Assembly (NCBI GenBank): GCA_963841705.1
Contig: CAWJDY010000057.1
Coordinates: 1-64,000 of the forward strand
Reading direction: 5' to 3'
Source of the DNA: VAZQ01 sp963841705
Lineage (GTDB): Bacteria; Pseudomonadota; Alphaproteobacteria; Rhizobiales; Xanthobacteraceae
Length of the DNA: 64,000 nt
Below the pieces are notes generated by a model. That model was not told the DNA's origin and made no database searches. It was given only the letters and a program-made list of their open reading frames with translations. Below, piece after piece: positions 1 through 9,208 of this stretch. The position numbers and the translations under genes are program-made. Every line of letters begins with the position of its first letter. Positions within the stretch are counted from its first letter, which is position 1.

Positions 1-51
1 GGCAAGTCGGTGAAACCGACTTGCCGACGCCCCGGAATGACACCGTAGTTT
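1..51. repeat. Right-hand fragment of palindromic repeat family A
   Basis: The sequence opens with a perfect hairpin, GGCAAGTCGG-TGAAA-CCGACTTGCC-like, followed by GACGCCCCGGAATGACA and CGTAGTTT. The same block occurs near the right end of the complete family A copy around 41.7 kb. Here the match stops before the terminal TTGTGACGCAGTAC, so this copy is truncated or diverged. It lies just past the stop codon of the FAH-like gene fragment. Confidence 0.7.
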
Positions 52-52
52 T

Positions 53-192
53 TCAACTTGCCGGCTGGCCGATGGTGACGGTGAGGGTGCCGACGCCCGC
101 GATCCCGCATTCGAGCTTGTCGCCGGGCACGGTCGCGACGCCGGAGGGGGTTCCGGTCATCACCACGTCGCCCGCGGCAAGCTCGGTTTGGC
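53..192 (-). pseudogene. C-terminal remnant of a fumarylacetoacetate hydrolase family gene
   Basis: About 45 codons read SQTELAAGDVVMTGTPSGVA, then VPGDKLECGIAGVGTLTVTI and a stop. This is the C-terminal signature of FAH-family hydrolases (GD-hhhTGTPxGV, then PGD and G-hGTL). The intact FAH-family gene near 34.1 kb ends with the same pattern (LYPGDLILTGTPAGVG). Upstream of this stretch the frame runs antiparallel-free into the end of the ABC exporter gene with no further FAH similarity and no catalytic metal-binding core. The ABC stop codon overlaps the first recognisable FAH codons. I read it as a 5'-truncated remnant left by a deletion or recombination that placed the exporter next to it, not as a functional gene. 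Confidence 0.7.
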
Positions 193-2004
193 TCACGCCG
201 AGGAGACGATCGCCACCCGCGGCACCGGCTGCTGGTCGCGCAGCTGCAGGCGATAGAACGAGGCGTAGCGCCCGCTCTTGCGCAGCAGCTCCTCGTGCCG
301 CCCCGCCTCGACCACGGAGCCTTCCTCGATCACGAAGATGCGGGCGGCATCGACCACCGTGTGCAGCCGGTGAGCGATGACGATGGTGGTTCGCCCGCGG
401 CACAGATGCTCGATGGCGCCCTGCACCTGCCGCTCCAATTCCGAATCGAGCGAGGCGGTGGCCTCGTCGAGCAGGATGAGGTGCGCATCCTTGAGGAGCG
501 CCCGCGCAACTGCAATCCGCTGGCGCTCGCCTCCGGCCAGCTGGGCCCCGTGCTCGCCGACCGGCGTATCGTAGCCGCGTGGAAATGCCGTGATGAAATC
601 ATGCGCATAGGCCGCGCGCGCCGCGCTCACGATGTCGGCTTCGCTCGCGCCTGGGCGGCCGACGGCAATATTGTCGCGGATCGAGCCGCGGAACAGGAAC
701 ACGTCCTGTCCGACATAGGCAATCTGGCCGCGCAGCGAGCGGCGCGACACCGCTGCGATATTCTGGCCGTCGATGCTGATGCTGCCGCCGTCCGCCTCGT
801 GGAATCGCAGCAGCAGATTGAAGATGGTGGACTTGCCTCCGCCGGAGGGGCCGACCAGCGCGGTGAGCTTTCCCGGCTCGGCGACGAACGAGAGATTCCT
901 GATCACCTTCTCCCGCGGCCGATAGGCGAACGCAACGTTGGCGAACTCCACGCGTCCGGCGGCGAGCTTCAGCGCCGGCTTCTCCGCATCCGGCGTCTCG
1001 GTCGGGGGATGATCGATGATGTCGAACAGGATGCGCACCCCGACCAGTCCGCTGTTGAGGTCCAGATTGAGCCGGGCGAGCCGCTTGGCCGGCTCGTAGG
1101 CGAGCATGAACGCGGCCAGGAAGGAGAAGAACTGCCCCGGTGTTGCGCCGGTCGCGATCACCCGAAAGCCGCCGTAGACCAGCGCGATCGCCACGGCAAA
1201 TCCGCCGAGTGTCTCCATCAGCGGCCCGGAGCGGAAGGCAACCGCCGCCCACTTGTTGGATTCCCGCTCGAGGTTGGCGACATGGGCATCGAACCGCGCC
1301 CGCATCGCGTCTTCGAGGGTGAACGCCTTGACCGTGCGGATCCCCTGCACTCCCTCCTGCATGGTCTCGAGAATGCGCGTGTTGCCGGTGAACTGCTGAT
1401 GCGCGATGGTCTTGATCCGGTGCACCAGCTTGCGCAGGAACAGCATGGCCGGGGGCATGACGATGATGCTGAACAGCGACATGATCGGGTCCTGGATCGC
1501 CATCACGATGGTCAGGCCGATGAGCGAGAGGAGGTCGCGTCCGATCGCGGTGATGAGCAGGTTGAGCACCTGGGTTGCTGCCGCCCCGCCGGTGGTGAGC
1601 CGGGCGATGAACTCGGTGCTGTGGCGGTCGGAGAAGAAACCGATATTGTGCTGCAGCAGGCGCGCGAACAGCCGGCGCTGGTTGTCGGCAATGATCCCGT
1701 TGCCGATACGCGCCATGGTCACCGACTGCCCGTAGGTGGCCATCCCCTTGATCGCGAACAGGGTGGCGGTCACCAGGGCGAGGACGACGATCCCCGGCAG
1801 GTTCTTGTCGACATAGGCGGCGTTGATCACGTCGCCGATGAGATAGGTGCCGAGCGCGGTGCTCGCCGCGGCAATGAACATCATGACGAATGCGAGCGCG
1901 TAGCGCCGCCATTGCCCGGCCGCCTGCTCCACCAGCAGTCGGCGGACCATGGCGGGAGCGCCGTCGGGGTCTGCAAACAGCCGCTGCAAATAAGAGCTCA
2001 GCAT
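193..2004 (-). CDS. ABC exporter, fused permease and ATPase (MsbA/lipid A exporter type)
   Basis: This is a 603-residue half-transporter, the usual length for homodimeric type I exporters. Residues about 35-310 carry six membrane segments of the ABC transmembrane domain. The nucleotide-binding domain follows with Walker A GPSGGGKST at about 385-393, a Q-loop near YVGQD, signature LAGGERQR at about 489-496 (Ala in place of the usual Ser), Walker B LILLDE near 509-514 and the switch His in IAHRLH near 545. Its location is the inner membrane. The substrate cannot be read from sequence; lipids, polysaccharide or drugs are all possible. galE upstream on the same strand makes an envelope role reasonable, but that is inference. 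The start chosen is the ATG giving MLSSYLQRLF; an internal ATG at residue 19 is an alternative. Confidence 0.9.
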   Translation of the reverse strand: MLSSYLQRLFADPDGAPAMVRRLLVEQAAGQWRRYALAFVMMFIAAASTALGTYLIGDVINAAYVDKNLPGIVVLALVTATLFAIKGMATYGQSVTMARIGNGIIADNQRRLFARLLQHNIGFFSDRHSTEFIARLTTGGAAATQVLNLLITAIGRDLLSLIGLTIVMAIQDPIMSLFSIIVMPPAMLFLRKLVHRIKTIAHQQFTGNTRILETMQEGVQGIRTVKAFTLEDAMRARFDAHVANLERESNKWAAVAFRSGPLMETLGGFAVAIALVYGGFRVIATGATPGQFFSFLAAFMLAYEPAKRLARLNLDLNSGLVGVRILFDIIDHPPTETPDAEKPALKLAAGRVEFANVAFAYRPREKVIRNLSFVAEPGKLTALVGPSGGGKSTIFNLLLRFHEADGGSISIDGQNIAAVSRRSLRGQIAYVGQDVFLFRGSIRDNIAVGRPGASEADIVSAARAAYAHDFITAFPRGYDTPVGEHGAQLAGGERQRIAVARALLKDAHLILLDEATASLDSELERQVQGAIEHLCRGRTTIVIAHRLHTVVDAARIFVIEEGSVVEAGRHEELLRKSGRYASFYRLQLRDQQPVPRVAIVSSA

Positions 2005-2035
2005 TCAGGCTGCGACTCGCTCGTGCGCGTGCGAG

Positions 2036-2066
2036 GTAGGGGCGGGCTTGAAACCCGCCCCTGCCT
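2036..2066. repeat. Palindromic repeat family D, copy 1
   Basis: A short palindrome of the form GTAGGGGCGGG-TTTCAA-CCCGCCCCTAC; here the right arm ends CCTGC. Six near-full copies occur in the window. This copy lies just upstream of the ABC exporter start, between that gene and galE. When translated, the family yields a recurrent GFKPAPT-like peptide. Confidence 0.85.
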
Positions 2067-2134
2067 GCATTCGGGATTGAAAGCGGCAGGGCAGGCAGGA
2101 TGAGCCCACCTCTTGCCTAGCCCTTTGGGTTTTT

Positions 2135-3148
<1,014 letters not shown>

Positions 3149-3152
3149 TTGT

Positions 3153-3401
3153 TTCTTTCTGTCATTCCGGGGCCGCGACAATCTTTCTTCTGTCATTCCG
3201 GGGCCGCGAGCGTAAGCGAGCGGAGCCCGGAATCCATAACCTCAAGCAGTAACGTGTGCCACCGCAGCGTCACCACTTTCATCACAAGACGGCCTGTGGT
3301 TATGGATCCGGCGCTCCGCTCGCACTCGGACGGCGCGAAGCGCCGATCCGAGCGCTCGCGGGCCCCGGAATGACGGGCTGGAGTAGTTCGTGATGCAGTA
3401 C
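3153..3401. repeat. Palindromic repeat family A, copy 2
   Basis: This element fills the space between galE and the DUF3828 gene. It contains the inner inverted pair GGAATCCATAACC / GGTTATGGATCCGG, hairpins built on GAGCGTAAGCGAGCGGAGC and GCTCCGCTCGCACTCGGACG, outer GTCATTCCGGGG and CCCCGGAATGAC, and the right terminal arm TTCGTGATGCAGTAC. The left terminal arm is missing. Instead TTTCTTTCTGTCATTCCGGG is duplicated in tandem, with a second near-copy about 31 bases further on. It is followed by a partial family D sequence (ACCCGCCCCTACA). Confidence 0.8.
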
Positions 3402-3447
3402 GGGAACCCGCCCCTACAAATCGCCGGCGCTTCGCCCGTTGATCGTC

Positions 3448-3930
3448 TCAATGTTGCGCGTATAGGCCGCGCAGCGTTTCGGTCTCGCCCTCGTGTTGCC
3501 ACCTGATATCCGCTATCCGCCAGCCTTCCCTGAGCTTCACGAGCTCCAGCACGATCACGGTCGGTTTCTCGTCATTGTCGAACTTCACGGTTGCGGTTGC
3601 CTTGCCCGGCTCCGTGTCGGCGATGGCGATATCGAAAGCAGTGATGTTCCAATCCCCTGCATCGACGAATGGGTCCCCGGTGAGCGCAGGGGCTTCGCCC
3701 CGACCGGCGGCGTCCTTGCGGTCCTTGCTGATGAGTGCCGCCAACCCCGGCTCGAAATAGCGCCGCAGTGCTGCATCGCTGTCGAGCGCGATCCCATTGC
3801 CGCCGGCACCTTTGTAAGCGTTGTAGATGGCGGCAACGAAAGTCTGTGCCGCGGCGTCGACCGCTTGCAGCGGCGAGATCGCGACGATTGCGCCGAACAG
3901 CGAAAGAAGTAACAGCAAACGGCGGCTCAT
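3448..3930 (-). CDS. Exported DUF3828-like protein
   Basis: The chosen start gives MSRRLLLLLSLFGAIVAI followed by a small-residue stretch ending VDAAAQ, a clear signal peptide, so the roughly 135-residue mature protein should be periplasmic. The body (FVAAIYNAYKG, YFEPGLAALISKD, GDPFVDAGDWNITAFDI, GWRIADIRW, LRGLYAQH) matches my recollection of the DUF3828 pattern, a small alpha/beta fold of unknown function. An in-frame ATG 34 codons upstream would bury the signal peptide and is rejected. No enzymatic residues can be named. The gene stands alone between repeats, so neighbours give no clue to its job. Confidence 0.75.
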   Translation of the reverse strand: MSRRLLLLLSLFGAIVAISPLQAVDAAAQTFVAAIYNAYKGAGGNGIALDSDAALRRYFEPGLAALISKDRKDAAGRGEAPALTGDPFVDAGDWNITAFDIAIADTEPGKATATVKFDNDEKPTVIVLELVKLREGWRIADIRWQHEGETETLRGLYAQH

Positions 3931-4058
3931 GCTGGCGCTCGTTCTGATCTTTGCACTACCTGGATCAGTCGGGGCAGGGAACCCGGTGGGTTCGTGCTGA
4001 TGGAGCACCTTGATGTTGAGACCATCGGGCATCCCAATCCTCCCGTCTTCATGGCATT

Positions 4059-4155
4059 CCGTAGCCCGGATGAGCGGAGCGCAAGCGAAGCGACATCCGG
4101 AAAGCGGTGTTGCCGCATCTCTCCCGCATATCGCGTGCGCTCATGCGGGCTACGG
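4059..4155. repeat. Palindromic repeat family F (CCGTAGCCCG ends)
   Basis: The element starts with CCGTAGCCCGGATGAGCGGA and ends with GCGGGCTACGG, so its outer ten bases are perfect inverted repeats. Inside are GAGCGGAGCGCAAGCGAAGC and GACATCCGG. It lies in the space between the DUF3828 gene and the intron-bearing repeat. No coding potential is evident. Confidence 0.65.
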
Positions 4156-4436
4156 CTCGCCGTAGTTTGATCCACCGTCGCTGACATTTCCAGCCCAGTC
4201 TTGCGGCAGCAATCCGCGGCGAACGGAACAAGCACCGTGGCTGCCCAATCGCCTGTGCTCGCATGCCATGTTAGTGGTACTGCGTCACAAGTTGCCCCTC
4301 GACGTCATTCCGGGGCGCAGGAAAATCGGCCGTGCCGATTTGCCTGCGAGCCCGGAATCCATAACCCCAAGCGGTAATGTGTGCCACCGCAGCGTAACCA
4401 CTTTCATCACTGCACGGCCTGTGGTTATGGATTCCG

Positions 4437-6444
4437 GTAGCGTCAGGAGAGCAGGAGAGGAGGACGATCGTGAAAACGAGCTGAAACCTTTCGTAGCGGT
4501 CCAGAGGGTTCGACTCCCTCCCGGCAAAGGCGCAGCCCGCCAGCCGGAAGCGAGCCTTGCACGTGTGCGGCAACGTCACGCGTGAAGCGTACGGTAGCAG
4601 GTGCTGAAGCTGCGGGTTAGCCCCGAAATCATTTTCGCTGAAGCCTTCGTAGTCCGGAATGCGGGGGCAGCATCGACGTGGCCGTCACTGGCGAGGGCAC
4701 GTTGGTTCGACCGGGGTCCTGGAACGGAGCAGAGGCACGGGATGGATCGCCTGAAGACCTGAGAGATCCCATTCGCGTCCACGTGCGAGAACCGGAGCAG
4801 GGCAGCCGGCAACAAAAGCCCCGGCCTGGAGGAGACCTCCGCTCCTTCAGGAGCGCCACGGCGGGACACGAACCAGGAGGATCGCGTGGGCGGCGGGAGC
4901 GAACCAATAAGTGACCGTTGATACGCGGGTGGGAAGTCGTAGCGCCTTCATAGTACCGACGAGAGCGGGGAACTGGGCTCACTGGGACCCGATGGAGGAA
5001 AGGGAGGCGTCGTGAGAGAGAACCATTGCCGGGAAACACGGGAGGGGACATGAACCTCGCGAACCTGTACACGAAACGACAATGGATAGCCGAACTGGCG
5101 AGAGCGAAGCCGAAGAAGGTGCTGTTCTCGCTGCACCACGTTATCGATCTGGAATGGATGCTGAAAGCCTACCGGCTGACCCGCAAGGATGGAGCGACTG
5201 GCATCGACGGTGTTACCGCGAAGGAATATGAAGCGAAGCTGCAGGCCAATCTCTTGGACCTGCTCAATCGCATCAAGTCCGGAAGCTACAAAGCACCGCC
5301 GGTGCGCAGAACCTACATCCCGAAGGCAGACGGCTCAAAGCGGCCGCTCGGCATTCCGACCTTTGAAGACAAGGTGGCGCAGCGGGCGATTGTCATGGTT
5401 CTGGCGACCATCTACGAGCAGGACTTCATGCCTTGCTCGTATGGCTTCCGACCGCGACGCTCAGCCCATGAGGCGCTGCGCAAACTGCATGGCGCCATCT
5501 CGTGGCATGGACAGCACTGGGTGCTGGATGTCGATATACGCAAGTACTTCGACTCGATTCCGCACGCGCAACTTCGGGCGTTCCTCGACCAGCGAGTAAC
5601 GGATGGCGTGATCCGACGGATGATCGACAAGTGGCTGAAAGCAGGGGTCCTGGAAGATGGAACCCTGCGCCTTGCGACTGAAGGTACCCCGCAAGGCGGC
5701 GTCATCTCACCGATGCTCTCGAACATCTTCCTGCACCACGTGCTGGACGAATGGTTCGAGGCAGAGGTGCGACCCCGCATGCTGGGAGAGTGTACGTTGG
5801 TGCGCTTTGCCGATGACTTCGTGATGACGTTCAAGAACCACCGCGACGCCAAACGGGTTCTGGAAGTGCTGGGGAAACGGCTTGCACGGTATGGGCTCAC
5901 GCTGCATCCCGACAAGACCCGGTTCGTCGACTTCCGCCCCGAGCGCAAAGGTGGCACGCATCCGGACTGCGCCGAACCGCCGTTCGACTTTCTGGGCTTC
6001 ACCCACACCTGGGCGAAGTCACTCAAGGGGCAGAACGTGGTACGGCAACGGACGGCCAAGAGCCGGCTCGCTCGCGCGCTGCTCGCGGCGAAGGAGTGGT
6101 GTCGGTTCAACCGCCACCTGCCGATCCTCGATCAGCGCAAGCGGCTGTCTGAGAAGCTGGTAGGTCACTATGCCTACTACGGTATCACGGGGAACAGCCG
6201 GCAACTCGCCACCTACGCTCATCAGATCACAAGGACGTGGAGGAAGTGGCTGGAACGGCGGACGCGCTCGGAGCCTCTCTCATGGGAGCGGTTCTCTGCC
6301 TTCCTCGCCCGCCATCCCCTCCCGCGACCTCGCATCGTCCATCAGTACGCCACCGCTAGCCAGGCTCTCTCATGAAGAACCGGAAGCGGTAATCCTGCAC
6401 GTCCGGGTCCGTGGGGGGTGAGGGTGGTAACATCCTCACCTACC
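4437..6444 (+). mobile_element. Group II intron, apparently full length
   Basis: The element is about 2.0 kb: roughly 600 bases of structured RNA 5' of the maturase gene, the maturase, and a 3' end with a domain V-like hairpin near 6376-6412 (AACCGGAAGCGG, loop, CTGCACGTCCGGGT with the typical ACG bulge). A domain VI-like hairpin follows (GTGAGGGTG-GTAA-CATCCTCAC, about 6416-6439) and then CTAC. Both exact ends are ambiguous by a few bases because CCGG is shared by target and intron. The 5' end does not show a clean GTGYG start; GTAGCG is the nearest match. The target is the inner stem of a family A palindrome. I see no frameshift in the maturase, so it may be active. Confidence 0.85.
5050..6375 (+). 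CDS. ltrA: Group II intron reverse transcriptase/maturase
   Basis: The protein helps the intron RNA splice and copies it into DNA at new sites. At 441 residues it has the reverse transcriptase blocks in order: RRTYIPKADGSKRPLGIP, YGFRPRRSAHEAL, VLDVDIRKYFDSIPH (first catalytic Asp), GTPQGGVISPMLSNIFL, the FADDF active site, LTLHPDKTRF and FDFLGFTHTW. A maturase (X) domain follows (LVGHYAYYGITGN, TWRKWLERRT). There is no C-terminal HNH endonuclease domain, so insertion probably relies on replication forks or single-stranded DNA. The start is the ATG of MNLANLYTKRQW, preceded by GGAGGGGAC; an in-frame ATG eight codons earlier lacks such a site. The symbol is the family name. Confidence 0.95.
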   Translation: MNLANLYTKRQWIAELARAKPKKVLFSLHHVIDLEWMLKAYRLTRKDGATGIDGVTAKEYEAKLQANLLDLLNRIKSGSYKAPPVRRTYIPKADGSKRPLGIPTFEDKVAQRAIVMVLATIYEQDFMPCSYGFRPRRSAHEALRKLHGAISWHGQHWVLDVDIRKYFDSIPHAQLRAFLDQRVTDGVIRRMIDKWLKAGVLEDGTLRLATEGTPQGGVISPMLSNIFLHHVLDEWFEAEVRPRMLGECTLVRFADDFVMTFKNHRDAKRVLEVLGKRLARYGLTLHPDKTRFVDFRPERKGGTHPDCAEPPFDFLGFTHTWAKSLKGQNVVRQRTAKSRLARALLAAKEWCRFNRHLPILDQRKRLSEKLVGHYAYYGITGNSRQLATYAHQITRTWRKWLERRTRSEPLSWERFSAFLARHPLPRPRIVHQYATASQALS

Positions 6445-6583
6445 CGGCGCTCCGCTCGCACTCGGACGGCGCGAAGCGCCGATCCGAGCGCTCGCGGCCC
6501 CGGAATGACGGGATAGAGTAGTTTGTGATGCAGTACTGTTAGAAACCCCCAACCGTTCACGCGATCTCAGGGCGCAAAGCAGG

Positions 6584-7792
6584 ATGACCACCGGGGTTAC
6601 GGCAAGACCCAGCTCTCGACGCGCTGCGGGGATGCCGCGCTCTGCCATCCGGGAGATCATGGCGCTCGCTGCCGGCCGGTCGAACGTGATCCATCTGGAA
6701 GTCGGCGAGCCGGATTTTTCCACGCCGCCGCCCATCGTCGATGCTGCCTTTGCCGCCGCGCGGTCGGGCTTTACCAAATACAGCCCCAATGCCGGGCTTC
6801 CTTCGCTCCGCCGGCGTGTGGCGCAACGGGCGAGCGCGGCCTGGGCCAGGAGTGTTGCTGCGGAGCGGATCGTGATCACCACCGGCGCAATCGGCGCGCT
6901 CTATTCCGCAATCATGGCGGTGACGGACACGGGCGATGAAGTTCTCATTCCCGATCCGGGCTGGCCGAACTACGAGGCCATTGTTCATCTCGCCGGTGCC
7001 GTGCCGGTGCGCTTTTCGCTCTCGGCGCAACGCGGCTTCGTGCCCGACCCCTCCGAGCTATCCCGTCTGGTCACCCCACGGACCAAGGCCATCGTCATCA
7101 ACACGCCGGGCAATCCCACGGGCGCCGTGTTCTCCGAGGATCTCATGGGTGAGATCTGCGCCGTCTCGCAGCGCACCGGCATCTACGTCATCAGTGACGA
7201 AGTCTATGAAGAGATCGTGTTCGAGGGGCGGCATGTCTCGGCCGGCGCGCTCGGGCCCGCCGACCGAACATTCGTGGTTTCAGGGTTCTCCAAGACCTAC
7301 GCCATGACCGGCTGGCGGCTCGGCTGGCTGGTGTGCCCGCACGAGCTGGCACCTCTCGCAGCGAGCCTGCAGGAGCCCGTGACCTCGTGCGCATCCACCA
7401 TTGCGCAGAAGGCCGCAGAAGCCGCCCTCGACGGCGATCAGGCGGTCGTAAAGACGTTTCGCGAGAGCTATAGACGGCGTCGAGACATTGTCGTCGAAGT
7501 ATTCGGAAACACTGGGCTGTTGCCGTTGATTCCGGAAGGAGCGTTCTACGCGCTCATCGATATCGGTGCCACTGGGCGCCGCTCGCTCGACTTCGCCCGC
7601 GATCTGCTGGCGCGTTGCGACACCGCGGTCGTGCCTGGCATCACTTTCGGGCCGAGCTGCGATCGCTATGTGCGCATCGCCTTCACCATCGGCGACGAGG
7701 ACCTGCGCACGGGTCTTGAGCGGTTGCGCTCGCATATCGAGACGCTGCGCGACAACCGGGCGATAGAGATCGGGAGGGAGTCCCATCCATGA
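6584..7792 (+). CDS. PLP-dependent aminotransferase, class I/II (aspartate aminotransferase fold)
   Basis: This 402-residue fold type I enzyme should transfer an amino group from an amino acid to a 2-oxo acid. Conserved parts are the N-terminal HLEVGEPDFSTP, the cofactor-binding NTPGNPTGAVFS and SDEVYEEI, the Schiff-base lysine in VSGFSKTYAMTGWRLGW, and the substrate-carboxylate Arg in YVRIAFTI near the C-terminus. The substrate cannot be assigned. The stop codon overlaps the start of the amidase gene (ATGA), so the two are translationally coupled. A shared role in releasing and then transaminating an amino acid is a reasonable inference. The repeat carrying the intron ends about 50 bases upstream, leaving little room for a promoter outside the repeat. 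Confidence 0.9.
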   Translation: MTTGVTARPSSRRAAGMPRSAIREIMALAAGRSNVIHLEVGEPDFSTPPPIVDAAFAAARSGFTKYSPNAGLPSLRRRVAQRASAAWARSVAAERIVITTGAIGALYSAIMAVTDTGDEVLIPDPGWPNYEAIVHLAGAVPVRFSLSAQRGFVPDPSELSRLVTPRTKAIVINTPGNPTGAVFSEDLMGEICAVSQRTGIYVISDEVYEEIVFEGRHVSAGALGPADRTFVVSGFSKTYAMTGWRLGWLVCPHELAPLAASLQEPVTSCASTIAQKAAEAALDGDQAVVKTFRESYRRRRDIVVEVFGNTGLLPLIPEGAFYALIDIGATGRRSLDFARDLLARCDTAVVPGITFGPSCDRYVRIAFTIGDEDLRTGLERLRSHIETLRDNRAIEIGRESHP

Positions 7793-9024
7793 TCAGAGTG
7801 AACCGGGATCGTCTGCTCGCGGATCTGCGGGAGCTTGCGACCATCGGGCAGTTCAAGACCGGGGTCGACCGGGTGGCGCTGTCCCCCGCCGATCTCGAGG
7901 CGCGACGCTGGCTCATGCGCCGCATGCAGGACGCCGGGCTCGAGCCGCACATGGACGAAGTCGCGAATGTCTACGGTCGTGATCCCAATGCCGCGCGCAG
8001 CTTGCTGATCGGCTCGCATACCGACACCGTCCCCCAGGGCGGATGGCTCGACGGCGCCATGGGTGTCATCTATGCCCTCGAGATCGCGCGCGCGGCGAAG
8101 GAAAGCAGCGCATCATCGGCCGTCGGCATCGACGTGATGTCGTTCCAGGATGAGGAAGGCACCTATCTCGCCTTTCTCGGCGGCAGGACATTCTGCAACA
8201 ACCTGACCGACCCGGAGATCGACGCCGCCAAGAGCGGCGCGGTGCGGCTGCGCTCGGTGCTGGCGAATGTCGCGCCGGTGGCAAATCCCCGGCGCCTCGA
8301 TCCGGCGCGGCATCTCTGTTACCTGGAGGCGCATATCGAGCAGGGGCCGCGGCTCGAGCAGGCGGGCCGGCGCATAGGCGTCGTCACCGGGGTAGTGGGG
8401 ATCCGGCAATTCCGTATCCACACCCGCGGCCAGGCCGATCATGCCGGCACGACCCCGATGTCCGTTCGCAGGGATGCAGGCGCCGCGCTGATGCGGCTCG
8501 CTGCCCAGGTGGCGCAGGAATTTCCCCGCTTGGGCAGCGCGGAAACGGTCTGGAACATCGGCAGCATCATGCTGCGCCCGGGCGCTCCCAACGTGGTGCC
8601 GAACGCGGGCGAGATGGTGATCGAGTTCCGCGATACCGATCCCGCCATTCTCGATGCGCTGGAGAGCCATCTGCGCCATTGGGTGGATCAATTGGGCAGC
8701 GGCGCTTACACCGCCGAGATGGAGCCCATGGCCTTGATAGCTCCAACTCCCCTGGCGAAGCAGCTCGCTTCCGTACTGGCCGCCTCGAGCAAGGCGCTGG
8801 GCGAGGAGCCGATGCACATCCCAAGCGGTGCCGGCCACGACGCCATGGTGGTCGGCCGCTACATTCCCGCAGCGATGCTGTTCGTCCCCAGCATCGGCGG
8901 TCGCAGTCATGACATTACGGAAGACACGGCGGAGGCGGACATCGTGCTCGGCTGCGAGGTGATGGCGCATGCCGTCGAGAAGCTGCTCGCCAACCCCGAT
9001 CTGATCCAAAAGCAACCGGGGTGA
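7789..9024 (+). CDS. M20-family amidase, hydantoinase/carbamoylase type
   Basis: This family hydrolyses N-carbamoyl amino acids, allantoate or ureidoglycolate-like substrates with two divalent metals. The 411 residues are normal for it. Metal and catalytic residues are visible: His and Asp in GSHTDTVPQGGWLDGAMGV, the Glu pair in FQDEEGT, His in LEAHIEQGP, the dimer-face HAGTTPMSVRRDA, SGAGHDAM and the C-terminal His in GRSHDITED. It starts within the aminotransferase stop codon. An allantoinase-like amidohydrolase and an Asp/Glu racemase-like gene lie about 1-2 kb away, so a role in cyclic amide or ureide breakdown is plausible; which N-carbamoyl compound is cut is not known. Confidence 0.88.
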   Translation: MIRVNRDRLLADLRELATIGQFKTGVDRVALSPADLEARRWLMRRMQDAGLEPHMDEVANVYGRDPNAARSLLIGSHTDTVPQGGWLDGAMGVIYALEIARAAKESSASSAVGIDVMSFQDEEGTYLAFLGGRTFCNNLTDPEIDAAKSGAVRLRSVLANVAPVANPRRLDPARHLCYLEAHIEQGPRLEQAGRRIGVVTGVVGIRQFRIHTRGQADHAGTTPMSVRRDAGAALMRLAAQVAQEFPRLGSAETVWNIGSIMLRPGAPNVVPNAGEMVIEFRDTDPAILDALESHLRHWVDQLGSGAYTAEMEPMALIAPTPLAKQLASVLAASSKALGEEPMHIPSGAGHDAMVVGRYIPAAMLFVPSIGGRSHDITEDTAEADIVLGCEVMAHAVEKLLANPDLIQKQPG

Positions 9025-9168
9025 GCGGCGCGCCGAGCGCGCCGCAATATCCGGGGCGGACCCGCATCTCGCCGGCGGGGCGCGCCCCGGTGGCTCATGC
9101 GCGCTACGACGCTATAGCCGCTGCGGCTGGACCGTTTCCCCTTGAGCAGGTACGACCCGCAGCATACT

Positions 9169-9184
9169 ATATGGGCACCCATAT
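9169..9184. promoter_or_regulatory. Perfect palindrome upstream of toxin-antitoxin operon, probable operator
   Basis: ATATGGG-CA-CCCATAT is a perfect 7+2+7 inverted repeat centred about 32 bases before the antitoxin start codon. Ribbon-helix-helix antitoxins of this class usually bind such a site to repress their own operon. No clear -10/-35 pair was identified beside it. The assignment as an operator is inference from position and symmetry. Confidence 0.6.
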
Positions 9185-9208
9185 CCTTATTCCCATCTGG
9201 AAGGGCCA

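Larger units (their letters stand above)
4278..6535. repeat. Palindromic repeat family A, copy 3, split by a group II intron
   Basis: The left part (to about 4437) starts with terminal arm TACTGCGTCACAA and runs to GGTTATGGATTCCGG. The right part (from about 6444) resumes with CCGGCGCTCCGCTCGC and ends with arm TTGTGATGCAGTA. Copy 2 near 3.3 kb shows the uninterrupted junction (GGTTATGGATCCGGCGCTCC). The two terminal arms are inverted copies of each other with one mismatch. Everything between the parts is the intron. The right end lies about 50 bases before the aminotransferase start codon. Confidence 0.85.

Noticed and set aside
295..2103. Long plus-strand frame opposite the ABC exporter
   Set aside because: No recognisable domain; the minus frame has Walker A, signature and Walker B motifs.
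4490..4540. A T-arm-like GGGTTCGACTCCCTCC stretch suggesting a tRNA
   Set aside because: No acceptor stem, D-arm or anticodon arm fits around it, and it lies in the structured 5' RNA of the group II intron.
5050..6375. Retron or diversity-generating reverse transcriptase
   Set aside because: Maturase X domain, intron RNA domains V and VI, and the split target repeat identify a group II intron.
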